This document shows positions 16,894 through 25,479 of a DNA stretch of 64,000 bases, piece by piece. Position 1 is the stretch's first letter. Each line of letters opens with the position of its first letter. Location of the stretch: assembly GCF_036226365.1 (NCBI RefSeq), contig NZ_CP108462.1, positions 5,905,501 through 5,969,500 of the forward strand, given 5' to 3'. The notes beneath the pieces were generated by a model that was not told the DNA's origin, searched no databases, and saw only the letters and a program-made list of their open reading frames with translations. A program made the translations under genes and the position numbers. This DNA is from Streptomyces sp. NBC_01262 (lineage in GTDB: Bacteria; Actinomycetota; Actinomycetes; Streptomycetales; Streptomycetaceae).

Positions 16894-17373
16894 CTAGTCC
16901 AGGAAGCCGCGCAGGCGGCCGAGTGCGGTGGCTGCGACGGCGAAGGTGACCAGGTCCCCGGGCTCTACGGGGGTGTTGTGGGCGGGCATGAGCGAGCGGC
17001 CCGCGCGGGTGACTTCCACGACGCGGATTTCGCCGTCCACGTCGAACGCGGTGAGCCGCCGCCCGGTGACGTAGGCGGGCAGGTGGGAGCGGACCAGCAG
17101 GGTTTCGCCGTTGCCGAAGGTGAGTTCGGGCGTGAGGTGGCGGTGCAGCAGCATCTGGTGCACCGTCCAGCGGACGCTGGCGATGGTGGGGATGCCGAGC
17201 TCGCGGTAGATGTCGGCCCGGCGGAGATCGTAGATGCGGGCGAGGACGATGGGACCCGGTAGGTCTCCTTGGCCGTCCGCGCGCTGACGTGTTGTTGTTG
17301 TCCCCCGAGGTGACGGCGACGAACACGTCCGCGTGCTCGATTCCGGCGCCCTCGAGCGCTGTGCGGCTGAAGC
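16894..17373 (-). pseudogene. TrkA-type protein, 5'-truncated and frameshifted
   Basis: Begins inside the RCK domain (GFSRTALEGAGIEHADVFVAVTSGDNNN). It then shifts frame twice within about 35 bases (one base missing in the NNNTVSARTAKE stretch, one near the following VPIVLARIYD), and finishes cleanly through RRADIYRELGIPTIASVRWT and an RCK_C domain ending RLRGFLD at the TAG 16894. The N-terminal third is replaced by the cation-ATPase scrap. It lies 11 bases upstream of the second TrkA remnant, so this was a tandem trkA pair. Confidence 0.7.
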
Positions 17374-17556
17374 CGCCCAGTCGGCGGCGTCCAGCGGGGC
17401 GGCGTTGAAGACGGCCTGAAGTGCGGGCAGGTAGCTGATCGCCGCCATCAGGGCGATGCCGAAGCAGCCGGCGGCGATCAGCCACGGGTTGGACAGCAGT
17501 TCGATCCGGAACACGCTCTGCCGGTCGGTGCACACGGCTAACGCAACGAAGAGCAC
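17374..17556 (-). pseudogene. C-terminal fragment of a P-type cation-transporting ATPase
   Basis: About 61 residues (MLFVALAVCTDRQSVFRIELL, SNPWLIAAGCFGIALMA, ISYLPALQAVFNAAPLDAADW) match the last membrane helices of P2-type cation ATPases such as mycobacterial CtpF, which is a DosR target. The rest of the roughly 900-residue protein is missing upstream (formate dehydrogenase ends at 17572), and the downstream end is fused into a TrkA remnant. Confidence 0.6.
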
Positions 17557-17571
17557 CTCGGGCGGTCGCCG

Positions 17572-20253
17572 TCAGGACGCGGCCACCCGTACGGCCGTGA
17601 CCTTGTACTCGGGGCAGGACGTGACGGTGTCCGCGTGGTCGGAGGTGAGGCTGTTCACTCCGCTCGCCGGGAAGTGGAAGGAGCAGAAGACCTGGCCGGG
17701 GGCCACCTGTTCACCGACCTGGGCGATCAGCCGGGCCTGGCCGTGCCGGCTCTCCACCGTGACCTGTTCGCCGTCCCGCAGTCCGTACCGGGCGGCGTCA
17801 TCGGGATGGAGGTCCAGGAAGTCGACCGGACCGAGCTGGAGGTTGCCACCGCGCCGGGTCATGCTGCCGGAGTTGTAGTGCGCCCAGCGCCGTCCGGTGA
17901 TCAGGATCAGCGGATATCGGTCGTCGGGCTGCTCGCCGGGCGGGAGATAGGGTGCCGCGGCCAGGTGGGCCCGCCCGTCCGGGGTGGCGAACCGCTCTCG
18001 GTAGAGGGTGGCTTCCCCCGGGCGGTCCGGGTCGGGGCAGGGCCACGGGACAGCGCCCTCGCGGTCCAGACGCCCGTGCGAGAGTCCGGCGAAAACGGGG
18101 GCGAGTCGTCCGCACTCGGCCAGGGCGGCGGCCGGGGTCGGGCAGCCGAGGTCGACGCCCATGGCCGCGGCGAGGGCGTGCACGGCCTGGAAGTCGGTAC
18201 GGGCCTCCCCCGGCGGGCGTACGGCGGGGCGGACGCGCTGGAAGCGGCGGTCGAAGTTGACGAAGGTGCCGTCCTTCTCCAGCCAGGACGCGACCGGCAG
18301 TACCACGTCCGCGTGGCGGGCGGTCTCGGACAGGAACAGTTCGTTGCAGACGACGAGCGGGCAGCTGTTCAGGGCCTGGGCAACCCGGTTGGTGTCGGGG
18401 TCGGTGGCGCAGACGTCCTCCCCGATGATCCACAGCGCCCGCAGGTCCCCGGCTCGCGCTGCCGCGAACATCTCCGGGATACGCAGACCGGGCCGCTGCG
18501 GAACCCGCACGCCCCAGACGTCCCGCGCCAGCGAGCGGACGGCCGGGTCGGTCACCTTTGCGTACCCGGGCAGGACGTCGGGCAGCGCGCCCATGTCGGA
18601 GGCGCCCTGGACGTTGTTCTGGCCGCGCAGCGGGTTGACCCCGTAGCCGCGGCCGGTGCCGACGGCGCCGCGCAGGATCGCCAGGTTGGACAGGGCCCGG
18701 ACGCCGTCGGTGCCGTGGAGGTGCTCGGTGACGCCCAGGCCGTAGACGATCGCGGGGCGCTCGGCCCGGCCGTAGAGCCGGGCGGCGGCGACCAGGTCCG
18801 CGGCGGGCACGCCGGTGACGTCCGCCACCTGGTCGGGTGGGTAGCCGGCGAGCAGCTCGGTGAGTTCCGGCAGGCCGGTGGCGCGCTCGCGCAGGAATTC
18901 CTCGTCGGCCAGGCCCTCGGCGAGCAGCACATGGGCAAGCCCGTGGAACAGGGCGACGTTGGTGCCGGGGCGGGGCCGCAGGTGCACGTCCGCGTGCAGG
19001 GCTAGGCCGACGGCGCGCGGGTCGGCGACGACCAGCCTGGCGCCGTGCAGTACGCGCTGCAGGAGCCGGGCGCCGACCACCGGGTGGGCCTCGACGGGGT
19101 TGGCACCGACGACGAGCAGGCAGTCGGCTCGTTCGACGTCGTCGAAGGTGTCGGTGCAGCCTGGGAGTCCGAAGGAGGCGGTCAGGCCGGCGGCGGACGG
19201 GGAGTGGCAGAGCCGGGAGCAGTTGTCGATGTTGTTGGTGCCGATCGCGACCCGCATGAACTTCTGGACGAGGTAGTTCTCCTCGTTGGTGGCGCGGGCG
19301 GAGGAGATCGCCGCCACCGCGTCGGGGCCGCCCGCGTCAACGGCCGCGCGCAGGCCGCGGGCGATGTGGTCCAGCGCCTCGTCCCAGCCGACGGGCTCCA
19401 GGCGGCCGTCGCGCCGCAGCAGGGGCTGGATGAGCCGTTCGGGGGAGGTGAGATATCCGTGGGCGAAGCGGCCCTTGACGCACGCGTGCCCCTGATTGAC
19501 CGGACCGTCCCGGGCGGGAAGAACCGCCGTGACCCCGCCGTCCCGGGTGGCGACCTCAAGGGAACAGCCGACGCCGCAGTAACCGCAGGTGGTGCGCGTC
19601 CGGGCCACCTCCGGGCGGCTCGCGGAGGTGAGCCCGCGAGCCGGACCCGGCTCGGTGATCGCACCCGTGGGGCAGGTGTCGACGCAGCCGCCGCACGCCA
19701 CACAGTCCGACTCGGCCCAGGGTCCGCCGGTGCCGGGGGCCACAACGGTGTCGGCGCCCCGGCCGGTGAGGGTGAGTGCGAAGGTGCCCTGCACCTCGGC
19801 GCACATGCGGACGCACCGGCCGCAGGCGATGCACAGGTCGCGGTCGAGGTGTACGAACGGGTGGGAGTCGTCCCGGCCCCTGCCCCCGGTGCTCCCTGCC
19901 GTCTCGGGGCCGATCCCCAGAGACCGGCAGGTCTGCGCCAGCTCGCTACGGCTGTCGGCGGCGAGGGCTCGGGGCGGCAGGGCGGAAACGATGATCTCCA
20001 CCGCGTCCCGGCGCAGTTCCCGGAGGTCATCGGTGGCCGTCTCGACTCTGGCGCCGGGGGCGGCGGGGGTGACACAGGCCGCCGCGATCCGTCCATCGGC
20101 CCGGACCAGGCACGTACGGCAAGACCCGGCCGGGCTCAGCCGGTCGTCATGGCAGAGCGCGGGCACTTCGATTCCGGCCGCGCGAACCCCCGCCAGCAAC
20201 GAGGCTCCCTCGGGCACGTCGACGGCCAGACCGTCGACCTCGATCCTGGTCAC
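17572..20253 (-). CDS. fdhA: Formate dehydrogenase catalytic subunit (molybdopterin, NAD-linked type)
   Basis: 893 residues; oxidises formate to CO2 and feeds electrons to the NuoE-NuoF-like partner. Domains: N-terminal [2Fe-2S] (C34, C45, C48, C60); two [4Fe-4S] ferredoxin motifs (C141, C144, C147, C151 and C184, C187, C190, C194); a [4Fe-4S] at the entry of the molybdopterin domain (C223, C226, C230, C258); then the bis-MGD domain and C-terminal dinucleotide-binding domain (SGSMTRRGGNLQLGPVDFLDLHP). The active-site ligand is Cys349 (SRLCHSPSAAGL), where E. coli FdhF has selenocysteine. The GTG at 20253 overlaps the upstream stop (GTGA); ATG 20262 is the alternative. A molybdenum-cofactor gene (moeA) is at the far right of the window. 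Confidence 0.9.
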   Translation of the reverse strand: MTRIEVDGLAVDVPEGASLLAGVRAAGIEVPALCHDDRLSPAGSCRTCLVRADGRIAAACVTPAAPGARVETATDDLRELRRDAVEIIVSALPPRALAADSRSELAQTCRSLGIGPETAGSTGGRGRDDSHPFVHLDRDLCIACGRCVRMCAEVQGTFALTLTGRGADTVVAPGTGGPWAESDCVACGGCVDTCPTGAITEPGPARGLTSASRPEVARTRTTCGYCGVGCSLEVATRDGGVTAVLPARDGPVNQGHACVKGRFAHGYLTSPERLIQPLLRRDGRLEPVGWDEALDHIARGLRAAVDAGGPDAVAAISSARATNEENYLVQKFMRVAIGTNNIDNCSRLCHSPSAAGLTASFGLPGCTDTFDDVERADCLLVVGANPVEAHPVVGARLLQRVLHGARLVVADPRAVGLALHADVHLRPRPGTNVALFHGLAHVLLAEGLADEEFLRERATGLPELTELLAGYPPDQVADVTGVPAADLVAAARLYGRAERPAIVYGLGVTEHLHGTDGVRALSNLAILRGAVGTGRGYGVNPLRGQNNVQGASDMGALPDVLPGYAKVTDPAVRSLARDVWGVRVPQRPGLRIPEMFAAARAGDLRALWIIGEDVCATDPDTNRVAQALNSCPLVVCNELFLSETARHADVVLPVASWLEKDGTFVNFDRRFQRVRPAVRPPGEARTDFQAVHALAAAMGVDLGCPTPAAALAECGRLAPVFAGLSHGRLDREGAVPWPCPDPDRPGEATLYRERFATPDGRAHLAAAPYLPPGEQPDDRYPLILITGRRWAHYNSGSMTRRGGNLQLGPVDFLDLHPDDAARYGLRDGEQVTVESRHGQARLIAQVGEQVAPGQVFCSFHFPASGVNSLTSDHADTVTSCPEYKVTAVRVAAS

Positions 20254-21935
20254 TGGTCCCATCCCGCCAGCCGTTCTCCGTAGGCGCGGGCCAGGCTGCG
20301 GACCGCGGGCGGGATCCGCCGCCCGAAGGCGCACAGGCTCGCCTCGGCCAGGACGCGGGACAGCCGCCGGTACTCCTCACCGGGCGGGCCGCCGGCGGAA
20401 GCCATCTCCAGGCCGCGGCGTGAGCCAACGCGGCAGGGTGAGCAGGCGCCGCAGCTCTCGGCGGCGGCGAACTGCCAGAGGTGCCGGAGCACATCCTCCG
20501 GTGCCACGCTCGCGTCGAAGGCCACCAGTCCGGCGTGACCGAGGGCGGCGCCCCGGGCCGCGAGGGCGGCCTCGGTCAGCGGCACGTCCAGCGCCTCGGC
20601 GGCCAGGAAGCCGCCCAGCGGGCCGCCGACCTGGAGAACCACCAGCTCGGCGCCATCCTTCAGGCCGCCGCCCAGCTCAGTGACGATCCGCCGCACCGGG
20701 GTACCGAGCTCGACCTCGTACGCACCCGGCCGGGCGAACCGCTCGGCCAGGCAGACCAGCTTCGTCCCGGTCTCGCCCGATGCCCCGCGCCGGGCGTATT
20801 CTGCGCCGCCGCGCGCGACGATCCACGGGACTGCCGCAAGGGTCTCGACGTTATTGACGACGGTCGGCGCATCCCACAGGCCGCGCTCGGTCGGGTACGG
20901 CGGACGTGGCCGGGCGCATCCCCGGCTGCCCTCCAGCCCCGCGATCAGCGCGGTCTCCTCACCGGCGACGTACGAGCCGGCGCCTTCGACGACCTGGATG
21001 TCCAGGGCGGTGGTCGTTGCGTGCACGGACGGGCCGAGGTGGCCGTCCGCGTACGCCTGCCCGACCGCCTCGCGCAGCCGGGCCAGTGCTCGCGGGTACT
21101 CGGAGCGCACCAGCACCATGCCCCGGCGGGCTCCGCAGGCGAAGCAGGCCAGCGCCAGCCCTTCCAGGACCCGTCCCGGGTCGGCCTCCATCAGCAGCCG
21201 GTCGGCATAGGAGCCCGGATCGCCCTCATCACCATTGGCGACGACCACGGTGTCGGGATGACGTCCCGCAGCCGCCCACTTCGCGGCCACTTGGAAACCC
21301 GCGCCGCCACGCCCCCGCAGTCCGGACGCGGCCACCTCCTGGTGGACGTCGTGGGGGGTTCGATTGGTGACCGCCTGGGGCCATACCTGCCAGGCGGGCT
21401 CATCCCATAGGACGCCACCGAGCAGTACCGGGTCGCCGGTGTCGTCGGCGGCCGGGATCTCCGGCGCCCGCGGCGGCTCCCGCCGGGCTAGCTGTGCGGC
21501 CAGGGCCGCGCCCGTACAGGGCGTGTCGCCGTCGAGCGCGGCAGGTCCCGCGTAGCAGTACCCCAGACAGCGGACGGCCTGCACCGACGTCTCCCCGTCC
21601 GGTGAGGCCGTGCCTGCGGTGACGCCCAGCTCCTGCTCCACATCGGTGAGATGCCGCCCGCCCCGCGAGGCGAAGCACGCCGTCGCGGAGCAGACCCGGA
21701 CGTGACGGCGGCCGTGGGGAGCGGCGAGGTCCGCGTAGTAGCTGGCCGGTCCTAGCGCGGCGGCAGCAGGCAGGCCGATACGGGCGGCGACAGCCGGTGC
21801 CCAGGCCTCGGGGCCGTCCGCTGTTCCCGCCCTGGCCTCGGCCAGCGACTCGATCAACCGGTCTCCGGGCCGCCCACACCGGTCGGCCAGGGCCCGGAAG
21901 GCGTCGAAACGGTCCGCAGGACCGACGGGAACCAT
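20250..21935 (-). CDS. NuoE-NuoF fusion, NADH-oxidising diaphorase subunit of formate dehydrogenase
   Basis: 561 residues. Residues 1-150 are a NuoE-type thioredoxin-fold [2Fe-2S] domain (VRVCSATACFASRGG, later VRCLGYCYAGPA). From about 165 on it is NuoF-like: GLRGRGGAGF (FMN/NADH site), VANGDEGDPGSYADRLLME, GAGSYVAGEETALIAGLEG, PPYPTERGLWDAPTVVNNVET, and the [4Fe-4S] motif SCGACSPCRVG with a distal cysteine in SLCAFG. Such fusions serve soluble NAD-dependent formate dehydrogenases and bidirectional hydrogenases. It is coupled directly to fdhA downstream, so the pair can pass electrons from formate to NAD, or run in reverse. It starts at ATG 21935. Confidence 0.88.
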   Translation of the reverse strand: MVPVGPADRFDAFRALADRCGRPGDRLIESLAEARAGTADGPEAWAPAVAARIGLPAAAALGPASYYADLAAPHGRRHVRVCSATACFASRGGRHLTDVEQELGVTAGTASPDGETSVQAVRCLGYCYAGPAALDGDTPCTGAALAAQLARREPPRAPEIPAADDTGDPVLLGGVLWDEPAWQVWPQAVTNRTPHDVHQEVAASGLRGRGGAGFQVAAKWAAAGRHPDTVVVANGDEGDPGSYADRLLMEADPGRVLEGLALACFACGARRGMVLVRSEYPRALARLREAVGQAYADGHLGPSVHATTTALDIQVVEGAGSYVAGEETALIAGLEGSRGCARPRPPYPTERGLWDAPTVVNNVETLAAVPWIVARGGAEYARRGASGETGTKLVCLAERFARPGAYEVELGTPVRRIVTELGGGLKDGAELVVLQVGGPLGGFLAAEALDVPLTEAALAARGAALGHAGLVAFDASVAPEDVLRHLWQFAAAESCGACSPCRVGSRRGLEMASAGGPPGEEYRRLSRVLAEASLCAFGRRIPPAVRSLARAYGERLAGWDQ

Positions 21936-22076
21936 GCCCTCATCGTCGAGCCGGCTGGACGAGGCCGCAATCCGGCGCCATCATCCGCCTGCGGACGCGG
22001 CAGCCGAGCCGTAAGGCCGCAGCACCACGGCGCCCCGGTCCGGCTCGCTCCGGCTCGGGTGTCCTCGTGCCCGCCG

Positions 22077-22235
22077 TCAGCCACGGGGATGGGTTTCGTA
22101 CATCCGTACGGCGACCAGCAGTCCCGAGGCGGCGGTGAGGGCTGCGATGGCCCAGATGGCATCGACGGCCAGCGTGCCAGCCAGCGCGAGGGCAGGCGTG
22201 GCGGCGGTCCGCGTGCTCCTGCTGGGCGTGGTCAT
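22077..22235 (-). CDS. Putative small membrane protein
   Basis: A 52-codon open frame beginning MTTPSRSTRT, with one strongly hydrophobic segment (ALALAGTLAVDAIWAIAAL, then TAASGLLVAV) and a short charged tail RMYETHPRG. AAGGG precedes the ATG. It lies 141 bases upstream of the NuoE-NuoF gene on the same strand and could be the first gene of that operon. I do not recognise a family. The codon pattern and single clean helix favour a real gene over chance, but its length makes this uncertain. Confidence 0.45.
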   Translation of the reverse strand: MTTPSRSTRTAATPALALAGTLAVDAIWAIAALTAASGLLVAVRMYETHPRG

Positions 22236-22482
22236 CACCCTTGCCGGGCTGTTCCTCCTCGCGACCGCCCTCTCCGGTGCCGCGGGCCTATCCCTTCCGG
22301 CCTCGCTCCGGCGGCAGGATCCATCCAGGGACCATTCGGATCTGAGCGGTGCGCCGATCGGCCCATGCCATGCCGACGCGCACAGTCCTGGTGGGATCAG
22401 CGCAGGTCAACGAAGCGCGCCGAGGCCGGGCACGAAGAGGCTTGCTCGGTCTGGATGCGGTCGCTGGGCGGCCAGGGCGCTC

Positions 22483-24822
22483 TCACGGGGCCAGCGAGAA
22501 GTAGTTCTCCTCTTCCTGGGTGAAGTGCAGGCGTAGGACGGTGTTCAGTCCGTAGAGGCAGGAGCGCAGGTCGTCGAGTTGGCCGGGGGTGAGGCCGCCG
22601 TCGGCGTGGGCCAGTTGCAGGTGGGTGGCGATGCGGCGGGAGAGGCGTTCGATCTCGGTGTGGGCGCGGCTCATGGTGGCGGTGGCCTCGGGGCCGCCGA
22701 GGGTGGGGGCCAGGGCCGGATAGAGCTGGTGTTCCTCGGCGTACTCGTGCGGCAGCAGTCGCTCGGTTAGCAGCCGGTGGGTCTCCTCGACGGCCGCGAG
22801 GGCTTTGGGGCCAGGGCTGTCGGAGAGAAGGTCCGCGGCGTCGCGTACGGCTTCGAGGACGTCCTGGAGGTCATCGTGTTCGGCCGCGAAGCGGTGGACG
22901 AGTGCCTCGGCGGCGGGGGTGAGCGTCGGTCGTGCGGCCCGGTCGACGCGCAGGGCGCGCAGGGCGTTGAGGATGACCGCTACGTCGATGCCTTCCTGGA
23001 GCAGCGCGCCGACGGCGGGCGGGAGCAGGCCGAACGCGGCCGCGGCCATGGCGGCCAGCGACATCAGCATGCCGCCCACCACGCTCTGCACGGCGATGCG
23101 CCGGGCTCGTACGGCGATGGAGACGGCGTCGGCCAGGCGGGCGACGCGGTCGGTGGTCAGGACGATGTCGGCGGCCTCGGAGGAGGCGGTTGAGCCGCGT
23201 GCCCCCATGGCCACGCCGATGTCGGCTGCGGCGAGGGCCGGGGCGTCGTTGACGCCGTCGCCGACCATCACGGTGACCGCGCGGTCGCGTTCGGCGCGCA
23301 CTGCCTCGACCTTGTCGGCCGGGCTGAGTTCGGCGCGCACGTCGTCGAGGCCGAGGACGGCGGCGACTTCGTGGGCGGGTTCGGCGCCGTCGCCGGTGAG
23401 CATGATCAGCCGTTCGATGCCCGCCGCTCGCAGGTGGCGCAGGGTGCGGGGCGCGTCGGGTCGGACGGGGTCGCGCAGGAGGACGGCGCCGGCCGGTTGC
23501 CCGTCGACGGTCAGCCAGGCGACGGCCGCGCCGTCGAGGAGCGCGCGGTTGTCGACGGCCTTGGCCCAGGACGGCTGTACGTCCGAGGTGTCGACGCGGC
23601 CGATGGAGACCTCGTGCCCGTCCACGGTGCCCGAGGCGCCGCGTCCGGGTTCCTCGGTGACGTCCGACGGAACCGACAGCTCCAGCTTGCGTTCGCGTGC
23701 CGTGTCGACGATGGCCTGGGCGAGGACGTGCGGCGAGTACTGGTCGAGGGATGCCGCCATGCGGAGCACCTCCGCGGGCTTACGGCCGGGAGCGGCGGTT
23801 ACGTCCAGGACGCGGGGGCGGCCGCCGGTGAGGGTCCCGGTCTTGTCCAGCAGCAGGGTGCGGGCGCGGCCGAGGTTCTCCAGGGCGCCGCCGTCGCGGA
23901 TGACCACGCCGAGGCGGGAGGCCCGGGAGAGACCGGAGACGATCGCGACCGGTGCGGCCAGCAGCAGCGGGCACGGCGTCGCGACCACCAGCACGGCGAC
24001 CGCCCGTACCGCGGAGCCACTGACCAGCCAGGCCAGTCCCGCCACCACGAGGGTCAGGGGAAGGAACCAGGCCGCGTAACGGTCGGCCAGCCGCACGACG
24101 GGCGCGGACTCCGCGCCGGCCTGCTGGGCCAGGCGGACGATGCCCGCGTAGGTGCTGTCCTGTTCGGTTGCGGTCGCCCGGAGCTCGAAGGCTCCGCCCG
24201 CGTTGACCACACCACTGCGCACCGCTTCGCCATTCGCCCGTTCGACGTGGAGGGGCTCACCAGTGAGCGCCGATTCGTCGAGGACGGCGGCGGCGCTCTC
24301 CACCCGGCCGTCCACGGGGACCACTTCGCCGGGACCTACGACAAGCAGGTCGCCGACATCGATCTCGGCCAGCGGCACCGTGTCCACCCCGGCGTCCGTA
24401 CGGCGGCGCGCCGAGCGCGGTGCGTGTTCCAGCAGGGCGCGCAGGTCGTGGGAGGCACGCCGCTGGGCGGCGGCTTCGAGGGTGCGGCCGGTGGCGAGCA
24501 TCAGCGCGATCAGGGCCCCGGCCAGGTATTCGCCCACGGCCAGGGTGCCGCCCAGCGCCAGCACGGCGATCAGGTCCACGCCCGCGCGCCCGTGCCGCAG
24601 CGCCTGCAGCACCCACCCCACCGCAGGTACGACGGCGAATATCGTGCCCAGGCCCCAGAACAGGTCCGCGAGGCCGCCGGCGCCGACGAGCCAGGCGATG
24701 CCGCCGGCCGCCAGAGCCGCCGCTGTGACGGCCAGGAGTGCGGGTTCCAGCCGTGGGGAGACGACCGCGCCGGCCAGGCGGCGCAGCCGTGCCGTAAGGG
24801 TGATTCCGGTGGCGTTGTCCAT
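22483..24822 (-). CDS. Heavy-metal P1B-type ATPase fused to a C-terminal hemerythrin-like domain
   Basis: 779 residues. The ATPase has the actuator motif LDESALTGEP (TGEP 187-190), a membrane metal site TPCPLL (282-287), the phosphorylation site DKTGT (D326), MLTGD and VGDGVNDAPALAAADIGVAMG. There is no N-terminal metal-binding domain. Residues from about 625 on are helical with the spaced His/Glu pattern of hemerythrins (RFAAEHDDLQDVLEAV, LLPHEYAEEHQLYPAL, RAHTEIERLSRRI, LRLHFTQEEENYFSLAP). ATG 24822 follows GAGGTG; upstream frame lacks similarity. A metal pump tied to a di-iron, oxygen-sensitive domain suggests iron (or Zn/Mn) export responding to oxygen or iron state. That function is inference. 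Confidence 0.87.
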   Translation of the reverse strand: MDNATGITLTARLRRLAGAVVSPRLEPALLAVTAAALAAGGIAWLVGAGGLADLFWGLGTIFAVVPAVGWVLQALRHGRAGVDLIAVLALGGTLAVGEYLAGALIALMLATGRTLEAAAQRRASHDLRALLEHAPRSARRRTDAGVDTVPLAEIDVGDLLVVGPGEVVPVDGRVESAAAVLDESALTGEPLHVERANGEAVRSGVVNAGGAFELRATATEQDSTYAGIVRLAQQAGAESAPVVRLADRYAAWFLPLTLVVAGLAWLVSGSAVRAVAVLVVATPCPLLLAAPVAIVSGLSRASRLGVVIRDGGALENLGRARTLLLDKTGTLTGGRPRVLDVTAAPGRKPAEVLRMAASLDQYSPHVLAQAIVDTARERKLELSVPSDVTEEPGRGASGTVDGHEVSIGRVDTSDVQPSWAKAVDNRALLDGAAVAWLTVDGQPAGAVLLRDPVRPDAPRTLRHLRAAGIERLIMLTGDGAEPAHEVAAVLGLDDVRAELSPADKVEAVRAERDRAVTVMVGDGVNDAPALAAADIGVAMGARGSTASSEAADIVLTTDRVARLADAVSIAVRARRIAVQSVVGGMLMSLAAMAAAAFGLLPPAVGALLQEGIDVAVILNALRALRVDRAARPTLTPAAEALVHRFAAEHDDLQDVLEAVRDAADLLSDSPGPKALAAVEETHRLLTERLLPHEYAEEHQLYPALAPTLGGPEATATMSRAHTEIERLSRRIATHLQLAHADGGLTPGQLDDLRSCLYGLNTVLRLHFTQEEENYFSLAP

Positions 24823-24955
24823 GGCGCACCTCGGTCCGTCCGATGCGGCGACCTTCGCTTCGGTCCCCCTCCAGCACACCGCGCCGGCCGGCACTCGCGC
24901 CAGGGGACGAACGGACCCGCCGCCTGGGTCGTACGCCGGCGTGGACGCCTGCTGG

Positions 24956-25155
24956 TCAGGTCCGGTCGTCATCCGTGTGCAGGCCGAGGACGGGGCAGGC
25001 GCCGACGGCCCGGCGGGCGCGGCCACGCAGTCGATCAGGGACGGCCTTGTCCTTGAGGACGGGGTAGCCCCATTCGTCAAGTCGATCAGTTCTGGGCCGG
25101 GTTCGGCGCAAAGGCCCTGCCCCGTGCAGGCGATGCGGTCGATGCGCAGAGTGCG
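24956..25155 (-). pseudogene. Ferredoxin, frameshifted
   Basis: Reads LRIDRIACTGQGLCAEPGPELIDL, then in the next frame DEWGYPVLKDKAVPDRLRGR and ARRAVGACPVLGLHTDDDRT, together a small [3Fe-4S]-type actinobacterial ferredoxin with C..C...C-P spacing. One base is missing at about 25079, and no ATG or GTG is found at the expected start. It lies just upstream of the heavy-metal ATPase on the same strand. Confidence 0.65.
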
Positions 25156-25410
25156 GGTGCGGCTCTTCGCCGGCTCTCCGGGGCGGTGGCGGGTGGCACG
25201 GGGAGCCGGGGCGGCTGATCGGCGGCTGGGCAGGTGCCGTGGGCGAGGTGGTAGGCGACGTCGTCGGCGAAGACGTCCGGGGCAGAGGCCGCGAGGCGGG
25301 CGGCGCCGTCGGGATGACGGCAGCCACCCCGGCCCGGCAGCAGGCCGACGCGGTGGAGCAGACGGTCCAGCAGGGCTGCGTCCGCCCGTCCGGTGGCCAG
25401 CGGCCGGGCG
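25156..25410 (-). pseudogene. NuoF-like iron-sulfur subunit, C-terminal fragment
   Basis: A minus-strand frame reads TGRADAALLDRLLHRVGLLPG, then RGGCRHPDGAARLAASAPDVFADDVAYHLA, which I recall as the C-terminus of a NuoF-type iron-sulfur flavoprotein that is normally followed directly by a small ferredoxin, as here. The FMN, NADH and first cysteine regions are absent. It abuts the SMODS remnant upstream. Confidence 0.5.
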
Positions 25411-25479
25411 GACGCAGACTACGGCGACCACCCCGTCGATGTGTGGGGGTGCAAATGCTCAGGCAGGAGCGCACCGACA

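Noticed and set aside
17572..20253. Possible selenocysteine formate dehydrogenase
   Set aside because: The active-site codon encodes Cys (residue 349) and no in-frame TGA occurs, so no selenocysteine insertion is needed.
22135..22536. 133-codon plus-strand frame with a hydrophobic stretch between nuoEF and the metal ATPase
   Set aside because: The hydrophobic stretch is the complement of the better-supported small membrane protein on the minus strand, and the frame runs into the end of the ATPase gene antisense.
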